A stretch of DNA of 7,067 bases, taken from Candidatus Omnitrophota bacterium (lineage in GTDB: Bacteria > Omnitrophota > Gorgyraeia > Aquiviventales > Aquiviventaceae). Below the pieces are notes generated by a model. The model searched no databases. It was not told the origin of the DNA and was given only the letters and a program-made list of their open reading frames with translations. The stretch covers positions 1 to 7,067 of the forward strand of contig JACQRE010000054.1 of NCBI GenBank assembly GCA_016206585.1, given 5' to 3'. The stretch's first letter is position 1; every line of letters starts with the position of its first letter. The position numbers were made by a program, and so were the translations under genes. Below, in pieces: positions 5,925 to 7,067 of this stretch.

Positions 5925-6337
5925 TGCCAACCCTCTTACTGGTGACCCACGACGACGTGCTGGCCAACGCCTATCGGGCCCGGCTGATTCGCGAGGGGTT
6001 CACGGTGGAGCGCTGCCGCGGCGGCAACGACGCGCTCACCCTCGGCAGGCAGTGCCATCCGGACCTGCTGCTGCTGGACCTGGTCCTGCCGGGGATACAC
6101 GGGTTGGATGTCCTGAAGTGGCTGACGGACGTGCCGGCCCTGGTGAAAGTGCCGGTGCTGCTGCTGACCGAGCATACCGTGGCCCCGGACATCCTGGAGG
6201 AGTGCCTGTTTTGGGGTGCGAAGGGTGCGATCCACAAAGATCTCGCATCGTTGGCCGACGTGGTCGCCCGGGTGCGCCGGCTGCTCCAGCCGCCTGCCCG
6301 TTCCGCCGCCACCGCCCCGGCTTCCACAGCCTCGTAG
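5924..6337 (+). CDS. Stand-alone response-regulator receiver (CheY-like)
   Basis: This 137-residue protein is a single receiver domain without an output domain. The acidic pair D10-D11 follows beta-1 (TLLLVTHDD), D52 is the phospho-acceptor in LLLLDLVLPGIHG, T82 follows beta-4 in VPVLLLTEHT, and K105 sits in GAIHKD. All the residues needed for Mg binding, phosphorylation and the switch are therefore present. A Pro/Ala-rich tail follows residue 122. The start codon shares one base with the TGA of the kinase-like gene (TGATG at 5922-5926), a coupling arrangement typical of cognate partners. It probably receives phosphate from, or is dephosphorylated by, a complex involving that protein. Because the kinase lacks its His, the true phosphodonor could be another kinase or a small-molecule donor. 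Without an output domain it presumably acts by protein-protein contact. Confidence 0.92.
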   Translation: MPTLLLVTHDDVLANAYRARLIREGFTVERCRGGNDALTLGRQCHPDLLLLDLVLPGIHGLDVLKWLTDVPALVKVPVLLLTEHTVAPDILEECLFWGAKGAIHKDLASLADVVARVRRLLQPPARSAATAPASTAS

Positions 6338-6373
6338 CCGAGAAAACCGCCCCCCGTCAGCGTCCGAGCAAGG

Positions 6374-6379
6374 TATACT
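6374..6379 (+). promoter_or_regulatory. -10-like element for the TIGR04073 gene
   Basis: TATACT matches the -10 consensus at five of six positions and lies in the 82-nt gap after the receiver gene, about 40 nt before ATG 6420. No recognisable -35 box is seen at 16-19 nt spacing, where the sequence is C-rich, so an activator or another sigma factor may be needed. No terminator separates it from the receiver gene, so read-through is also possible. Confidence 0.45.
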
Positions 6380-6419
6380 ATTCAGGCACGGCCAAACCCG
6401 CCATCACAGGAGGTGTCAC

Positions 6420-6806
6420 ATGGATGCGATCCTCAGCAAGGGGCAGGGAGTGAGTCTGATCACGCTCTTAGCCGCCTGTCTGCTCTCGATCCCGTCGCCG
6501 GCCGATGCGGCCATGATTGAGGGGGGCGCTCAGCCCCTGCGCAAGTTGAGCCGGGGATTGGCGAATACGGTGACCGGTGTCCTGGAGATCCCGATTACGA
6601 TTTCGGCCGTGTCGCAGGAAGAGGGTCCGGTGGCCGGAATGTCGTGGGGGCTGTTCCTTGGGACCGGTGCCGCCCTTACGCGGACGGCGGTGGGGCTGAT
6701 CGAGGTGTTCACCTTTCCGTTCCCGCTGCCCTCGACCGGCTACGCCCCGCTCCTGCGGCCCGAGTTCCTGCTGCAGCCGGGCGCTTTCAATCCAGCCTCC
6801 TATTAA
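6420..6806 (+). CDS. Exosortase-associated TIGR04073-type secreted protein
   Basis: The product has 128 residues. ATG 6420 is preceded at 5 nt by a perfect AGGAGGT (6408-6414), which decides the start. Residues 1-30 form a Sec signal peptide with likely cleavage after ADA30. A lipobox-like LAAC at 17-20 leaves a lipoprotein alternative open. The mature part has the family's conserved blocks: KLSRGLANTVTGVLEIP (42-58), a Gly-rich hydrophobic segment GLFLGTGAALTRTAVGLIEVFTFPFPLP (about 77-104), and YAPLLRPEFLL (108-118). This pattern corresponds to TIGR04073, a family noted for occurring only in genomes with exosortase systems; its molecular function is unknown. The protein is probably periplasmic or envelope-bound. 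It lies between a two-component module and gltB, with no exosortase or PEP-CTERM gene in view. A T6 run follows (6812-6817), but no clear hairpin. Confidence 0.85.
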   Translation: MDAILSKGQGVSLITLLAACLLSIPSPADAAMIEGGAQPLRKLSRGLANTVTGVLEIPITISAVSQEEGPVAGMSWGLFLGTGAALTRTAVGLIEVFTFPFPLPSTGYAPLLRPEFLLQPGAFNPASY

Positions 6807-6832
6807 GCCGCTTTTTTACTGCGCGTCCCCCC

Positions 6833-6910
6833 GAAAGAGGGTAAAATAATGTGCTTGCACCCTAGCCAGTCGCTAGGGCGGCAAGGGGTTACCGCTACTC
6901 GCCCTCTTTC
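6833..6910 (+). promoter_or_regulatory. Structured gltB leader with competing stems
   Basis: Three perfect complementarities are visible. CCCTAGC (6860-6866) pairs with GCTAGGG (6872-6878) around a 5-nt loop. GAAAGAGGG (6833-6841) pairs with CCCTCTTTC (6902-6910), ending 2 nt before the ATG. AGGGCG (6875-6880) pairs with CGCCCT (6900-6905) and would exclude both of the others. No Shine-Dalgarno is seen next to the ATG; AAGGGG at 6883-6888 is 24 nt away. The region could be a translational switch, or at DNA level the 9-nt dyad could be an operator pair. It matches no riboswitch class I recognise. Confidence 0.45.
6842..6847 (+). promoter_or_regulatory. Possible -10 element for gltB
   Basis: TAAAAT matches the -10 consensus at five of six positions and lies about 65 nt before the gltB ATG. 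It is the only AT-rich spot in this gap. No good -35 box is seen at normal spacing: TTTACT at 6815-6820 would need a 21-nt spacer. Its context AGGGTAAAATAAT resembles AAGGTATACTAT before the TIGR04073 gene. Confidence 0.35.
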
Positions 6911-6912
6911 CC

Positions 6913-7067
6913 ATGCGATCCAGCCATAGCCAGCAGGCCCTCGGCCTGTACAATCCAGCCTACGAGCACGATGCCTGCGGCACCGGCTTCGTCGCCTCCA
7001 TTGACGGGGTGGCCAGCCACGCCATCGTCCAGTCGGCGATCCAGTGCGTGTGCAACGTCACCCACCG
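6913..7067 (+). CDS. gltB: Glutamate synthase large subunit, N-terminal fragment (3' end outside window)
   Basis: Fifty-one codons are visible. The sequence LGLYNPAYEHDACGTGFVASIDG, followed by IVQSAIQCVCNVTHR, is the start of the glutamine amidotransferase (class II) domain of glutamate synthase. In this family a short propeptide is removed so that the Cys of HDACG becomes the N-terminal nucleophile that releases ammonia from glutamine; here it would be Cys22, after a 21-residue propeptide. The full enzyme, about 1500 residues, channels ammonia to 2-oxoglutarate to form glutamate, completing the GS/GOGAT pathway of ammonium assimilation. The start at 6913 is the only option: the frame reaches a TAG at 6874-6876 with no other start codon between. 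Synthesis may be controlled by the structured upstream leader. CVCNVTHR replaces the more usual LCNLTHRG-like wording but keeps the pattern. Confidence 0.92.
   Translation, partial: MRSSHSQQALGLYNPAYEHDACGTGFVASIDGVASHAIVQSAIQCVCNVTH

Noticed and set aside
6216..6419. Upstream start extending the TIGR04073 gene back into the receiver gene
   Set aside because: The extension overlaps the receiver out of frame, lacks a signal peptide, and ATG 6420 has a perfect Shine-Dalgarno at 5 nt.
6807..6820. Terminator after the TIGR04073 gene at the T6 run
   Set aside because: No GC-rich inverted repeat lies immediately before the T run.
6842..6912. Glutamine-type (glnA) riboswitch before gltB
   Set aside because: Gene context fits, but the conserved junction sequences of that class are not visible.
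1..7067. CRISPR arrays, tRNA or rRNA genes, insertion sequences, attachment sites
   Set aside because: No spaced direct repeats, cloverleaf sequences, rRNA segments, transposase motifs or terminal inverted repeats were found on reading.

Overview
The window is a GC-rich bacterial segment with all recognisable genes on the + strand. The lineage cannot be fixed from sequence alone. The best pointer is a secreted protein of the exosortase-associated TIGR04073 type (6420-6806), a family confined to bacteria with exosortase/PEP-CTERM-type systems, such as Nitrospirota, Omnitrophota, Verrucomicrobiota and some Deltaproteobacteria. The envelope is inferred to be Gram-negative, because a LolA-like secreted protein is also present.

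Layout. The window opens in the 3' end of a Fic-type gene: its C-terminal winged helix (1-245). After a 126-nt gap comes a tight four-gene unit (372-2092): a YbhB/PEBP protein, a degenerate receiver-like protein, an 83-residue conserved small protein and a secreted LolA-like protein. The first three genes are joined by two ATGA overlaps. The fourth follows after 10 nt, and its Shine-Dalgarno sits in a perfect 9-bp hairpin that also holds the stop codon of the third gene.

A 220-nt non-coding stretch (2093-2312) holds a candidate promoter, several hairpins and a strong intrinsic-terminator-like stem ending about 26 nt before the next start codon. It looks like either the end of the previous unit or an attenuated leader of the next.

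The centre (2313-5924) is a 1203-residue membrane histidine-kinase-like protein. It has six predicted membrane segments, about 730 residues of nearly continuous coiled coil, then HisKA and HATPase_c domains. The H-box reads ANEFNSPL, so the phospho-accepting His is replaced by Asn963, while the N, G1 and G2 boxes of the ATP site look intact. It overlaps by 1 nt a stand-alone receiver (5924-6337) that keeps every catalytic residue. The pair appears to be a two-component module in which the usual autophosphorylation step is missing or supplied by a partner.

Next, behind its own -10-like element, is the TIGR04073 protein. The window ends in the first 51 codons of the glutamate synthase large subunit (gltB). 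Its 106-nt upstream region contains stems that exclude one another and one that would mask the start region, suggesting regulation of this nitrogen-assimilation gene.
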